64,000 bases of DNA from Paraburkholderia sp. (GTDB lineage: Bacteria > Pseudomonadota > Gammaproteobacteria > Burkholderiales > Burkholderiaceae): assembly GCF_004298475.1 (NCBI RefSeq), contig NZ_SCRP01000032.1, positions 62,001-126,000 of the forward strand, read 5' to 3'. The stretch's first letter is position 1. Every line of letters starts with the position of its first letter. The translations under genes and the position numbers were made by a program. The notes beneath the pieces are model-generated. The model saw only the letters and a program-made list of their open reading frames with translations. It made no database searches and was not told where the DNA came from. Shown one piece after another: positions 62,073-64,000 of this stretch.

Positions 62073-64000
62073 TTAGTTGTGTGTTCGGATGCGTGCGGCA
62101 TCCGGTGCCTTTTCTATCAGCAAATAATATTGAAGCGTGTAATATTCCAGAAGCTCCTCGCGCGTGACGTTTTTGAGCGTCAGACGGGTGAGGTCGATGT
62201 TGAACGGTCCTGTTTGCGTCTGATTCTGCGGCCAGAACGACCTCAACCGGCCGTCGAGCGAATTGGACGTCTGAACGATCCGGTATCCCGTTTCCTCGCA
62301 AAACTTCACCATTTCATTGCGGGTGAAGAAGCGAATATGCGTGATGTCGAGTAGCCCGGCATCTGCGTACGACCAGTTGCCCTTGCCGAGCTCTTCCATT
62401 ATCCAGAGGTTGCGGATGTTGGGAATGCTGAGCACCAGCTGGCCCGTCGGCGACATGTATTCGCGCAGCTTGACCATCACGTCCCACGGGTTGTACATGT
62501 GCTCGAGCACGTCGGCCAGCAGTACCGCGTCGAGCGAGCCGCGCGCGATGCCTTCCTTTTCCAGATCGAAGTCTTCGAAGCGTCCAACCATCACGTGGTC
62601 GAGTTTCTCGCCTGCGAGCTTCGCCGCCTCCCGATTCATCTCGATGCCGAAGGCACGGCTCCCGGGGAACCGCTCCTTGACCAGTGCCGCGTTGCTGCCG
62701 GTTGCACAACCCACGTCGAGGATCACGGACGGCGTGTTCGTCAACATGTTGGCGAGGTCCGCACGACCGGCCGTGTGGTACAGCCCGCGCGTAGAGCTGG
62801 ATTCGACGTCCAGGTATTCTTGCCAGACATGACGCTTTGCACGCGGCGTCAGGCCGGCAGCCATCCGGGCCATGAGCTCGGCGACACACGTAGCCGCCGT
62901 ACCATTTTCCGTTGCGTTGTAGTGTTTAACGCGTGCCGCCGCCGCATTGACCGCAGCGGCGCGCACCGTTTCGTTCGTCAACAGCAGGTGTATCGCGCCC
63001 GCGAGATTCTGCGCCTCAACCTCGGTGACGCCTGTTTCAGCTTCGAACGATGGCCCCATCACCATGCCCGTCACACTCAGCAAGTTGATGACGGGGGTAC
63101 GCGCCAGCATCCCCTCCACCAGATAGTTCGAATCGGTTGCGATAAGCAGGTCGCTGCCTGCGGCAAGCGCCTGCGTGTCGTCCATGCAGTAAACGTAACC
63201 GGAATCCGCCGCGCCCAAATCACGAAGAATTTGCCGATAGCGCTGCTCGCCAAACGCGCCATTCGACGACCGGTCCTTGATGATTGCATTGAATTGCAGG
63301 CCGCTGGCGCGCAACGCTTCACAACTGGCTATAAAAACGGCCAGCGTATCGTCGTAGACGTTTTCGTTACCTTGAGCACTGAAATGCGACGACCACGTCG
63401 TGCCAAAAACAATCAGCGGGATACCGCGCCGGATTGGGTATTTGCCGTCGAGATATTGCCGGCAGGCGGGTTTTCGGTTTCGAAGCTCCGCGTAGCAGTC
63501 CCATGCAGGGTTGCCCGTCACGACGAAACGTTCTGCCGGATAGCCTTGATCAAGATAGCCTTCCATCCCGCGTTGGCCAAACACAGCGAGTTTGTCGGCG
63601 ATTACCTGGTCATGTACCGTGTACGGATCCACGAGTGCGATGGCGTGCGCGACGTGCAACGTCGGAATGCCGCGTGCTTTGGCCCAACTGGTCGCGGTCT
63701 TGCCGCCGTTCGTCACGTCTTCGCTCGTAACGAGCAATCCGATTTCGTAGCGTTTGGCCGCCTCGGCCAGGCAATACAGGAGACGAACCGCTGCGGGCAA
63801 TTCTGTCGCCACCGTATCGGCGATGACCTCAGTCATCTGACTTAGCGCGGGGTTCTCGCTTGCGAGCGTGCCCAGATACGTCGCGAACCGGGTGTTCAGT
63901 TGCGATGTCTCCGCTACGGAATCCGCGTGGCGGGCGGCGTCCAGCATACCCTGCAGACCGACGACCGTGCTGCCGGTACTGTCGATCACGCTGCGTATCT
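62073..64000 (-). CDS. Glycosyltransferase-like / methyltransferase fusion protein (5' partial)
   Basis: The frame is open to the right edge, so at least 642 codons with an unknown N-terminus. The first part resembles GT-B-like nucleotide-sugar or CDP-glycerol-type transferases: RGIPTLHVAHAIALVDPYT, FVVTGNPAWDCY, and the donor-side DLLIATDSNYLVEGMLARTP. From about 62800 downward comes a class I methyltransferase: VILDVGCATGSNAALVKERF, EMNREAAKLAGEK and LADVLEHMYNPWDVMVKLRE. Composition is closer to the core genome than the neighbouring pse-type genes. It may transfer and methylate a glycan on a surface protein; that is inference. Confidence 0.72.
   Translation of the reverse strand, partial: IRSVIDSTGSTVVGLQGMLDAARHADSVAETSQLNTRFATYLGTLASENPALSQMTEVIADTVATELPAAVRLLYCLAEAAKRYEIGLLVTSEDVTNGGKTATSWAKARGIPTLHVAHAIALVDPYTVHDQVIADKLAVFGQRGMEGYLDQGYPAERFVVTGNPAWDCYAELRNRKPACRQYLDGKYPIRRGIPLIVFGTTWSSHFSAQGNENVYDDTLAVFIASCEALRASGLQFNAIIKDRSSNGAFGEQRYRQILRDLGAADSGYVYCMDDTQALAAGSDLLIATDSNYLVEGMLARTPVINLLSVTGMVMGPSFEAETGVTEVEAQNLAGAIHLLLTNETVRAAAVNAAAARVKHYNATENGTAATCVAELMARMAAGLTPRAKRHVWQEYLDVESSSTRGLYHTAGRADLANMLTNTPSVILDVGCATGSNAALVKERFPGSRAFGIEMNREAAKLAGEKLDHVMVGRFEDFDLEKEGIARGSLDAVLLADVLEHMYNPWDVMVKLREYMSPTGQLVLSIPNIRNLWIMEELGKGNWSYADAGLLDITHIRFFTRNEMVKFCEETGYRIVQTSNSLDGRLRSFWPQNQTQTGPFNIDLTRLTLKNVTREELLEYYTLQYYLLIEKAPDAARIRTHN

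Overview
The window looks like the origin-proximal part of the main chromosome of a Burkholderiaceae bacterium, probably Paraburkholderia or Caballeronia. The evidence is the gene order mnmG-rsmG-parA-parB followed by atpIBEFHAGDC, dense GC-rich coding with GTG/TTG starts, a 1320-residue trifunctional PutA, and two perfect parS centromere sites beside parAB. No cluster of DnaA boxes or dnaA gene is visible, so oriC itself is probably outside the window.

Layout. 1-4018: end of a LivF-type ATPase, then a periplasmic binding protein and LivH/LivM permeases. 4019-6274: a gene-poor 2.25 kb with a strong terminator, an 18-bp palindrome, a 14-bp tandem repeat and a parS site. 6275-11901: mnmG (with a second parS inside it), rsmG, parA, parB and an ion-transporter-family permease. 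12067-19959: the complete ATP synthase operon with promoter and terminator. 20162-31945: acyl-CoA ligase, a structured intergenic region, a PheC-like periplasmic protein, hemE, priA and putA with candidate PutA operators. 32040-35304: a LivK-type binding protein, an acetyltransferase/DUF1778 toxin-antitoxin pair and two envelope proteins. 35675-45410 (minus strand): a thiamine-diphosphate enzyme, L-serine dehydratase, an alginate-lyase-like protein and gcvT-gcvH-gcvP under a tandem glycine riboswitch. 45648-50449: a lipoprotein, a Gfo/Idh/MocA oxidoreductase, Rep helicase and a truncated c-type cytochrome.

At 50831 a tRNA-Arg(CCG) is followed by a decayed integrase start, a YefM/RelE-type toxin-antitoxin pair and about 1 kb of non-coding debris. 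This is typical of a tRNA-targeted island. From 53157 a nine-TPR protein with a glycosyltransferase-like C-terminus faces a tightly packed minus-strand operon (55351-61978) that is visibly richer in A/T. That operon encodes a PseF-type CMP-sugar synthetase, a methyltransferase, a GNAT, an SDR/ATP-grasp fusion, a HAD phosphatase, a PseI-type nonulosonate synthase and a TylF-like methyltransferase. An incomplete glycosyltransferase-like/methyltransferase fusion fills the right edge. I infer a nonulosonic-acid (pseudaminic-acid-like) surface-glycan pathway, plausibly for flagellin glycosylation, with unusual late tailoring by the SDR/ATP-grasp fusion. This is the least described part of the window.
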